Source: Roseovarius dicentrarchi (GTDB lineage: Bacteria; Pseudomonadota; Alphaproteobacteria; Rhodobacterales; Rhodobacteraceae). Taken from it: DNA of 33,106 nt. The stretch covers positions 1 to 33,106 of the forward strand of contig NZ_QNQP01000027.1 in the NCBI RefSeq assembly GCF_003316635.1, written 5' to 3'. Positions 33,038 to 33,106 of the stretch are shown in pieces. The position numbers and the translations under genes were made by a program. Under the pieces are notes generated by a model. It was given only the letters and a program-made list of their open reading frames with translations. It searched no databases and was not told where the DNA came from. Positions within the stretch are counted from its first letter, which is position 1; the number at the start of each line of letters is the position of its first letter.

Positions 33038-33106
33038 CGCTCTTTGAAACTGATAGTATCTGAAGAGATATGTGGGCGGTTTGGTTCATTCGATGAACTT
33101 ACAACT
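33038..33106 (+). promoter_or_regulatory. rRNA operon leader with boxA-like antitermination site
   Basis: CGCTCTTTGAAA at 33038-33049 resembles boxA (TGCTCTTTAACA). It is followed by GATAGTATCTGAAGAGATAT, GTGGGCGGTTTGGTTCATTC and GATGAACTTACAACT, which I recognise as the sequence directly preceding 16S rRNA in Rhodobacterales, where the next bases are CAACTTGAGAGTTTGATC. The window therefore stops a few bases before the 16S gene. This is recognition from memory. Confidence 0.75.

Noticed and set aside
1..33106. CRISPR array, tRNA gene or intact insertion sequence
   Set aside because: I saw no regularly spaced direct repeats, no convincing tRNA cloverleaf and no element with both ends; only dead IS3, IS66 and phage fragments were found.

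Overview
The window reads as chromosomal DNA of a marine-type Rhodobacterales (Roseobacter-group) alphaproteobacterium. The reasons are high GC with strong third-position G/C, a fused PntA plus PntB transhydrogenase pair, a tripartite tricarboxylate transporter (TctABC), a SqrR/BigR-type ArsR repressor, DUF3618-type membrane stress proteins, and a right edge that looks like the leader of a Rhodobacterales rRNA operon. The genus call rests on recognition, not on a database search.

Layout. (1) 1-560: a small unrecognised gene and a fragment that overlaps it. (2) 880-7292: an efflux operon with a TetR repressor and a near-perfect palindromic operator over its own promoter, a two-domain SpoIIAA-like protein, an RND membrane fusion protein and an RND pump, ending in a truncated glyoxalase-fold (VOC) gene. 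(3) 7231-7974: degenerate sequence, including what looks like the C-terminus of a Mu-type prophage protease. (4) 8047-8713: a small outer-membrane beta-barrel protein with a good terminator. (5) 9262-20440: a catabolic island flanked by two decayed IS3-family fragments in inverted orientation. One arm runs leftward: amino-acid-type ABC transporter (SBP, permease, ATPase), class V PLP enzyme, ureidoglycine aminohydrolase-like bicupin, ureidoglycolate lyase. The diverging arm has a FadR-type GntR regulator and a dihydropyrimidinase/hydantoinase-type cyclic amidohydrolase. A TctCBA transporter converges on it. (6) 20729-25613: a tight four-gene operon with a polyprenyl-phosphate hexose transferase (GT2), a flippase-like membrane protein, a UDP-galactopyranose-mutase-like flavoprotein and a GT-C-like membrane transferase. 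(7) 25658-26226: an IS66 relic and a terminator. (8) 26227-28474: a four-gene membrane-stress module, including a 22-residue membrane peptide. (9) 28811-29146: an ArsR-type persulfide-sensor candidate. (10) 29293-32338: pntAB. (11) 32942-33106: promoter, boxA and leader of an rRNA operon, cut off just before 16S.

How it works together. The island appears to import a cyclic ureide or hydantoin-like nitrogen compound, open its ring and process ureidoglycine/ureidoglycolate-type intermediates to glyoxylate, urea and ammonia. No allantoate hydrolase is present, and the amidohydrolase carries hydantoinase-type rather than allantoinase-type catalytic residues, so the real substrate is open. The GT2/flippase/flavoprotein/GT-C operon has the parts expected of a cassette that makes, modifies, flips and transfers a lipid-linked sugar. 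These two regions are the best candidates for undescribed biology. SBP-to-permease stem-loops in both transporter operons suggest differential expression of binding proteins.
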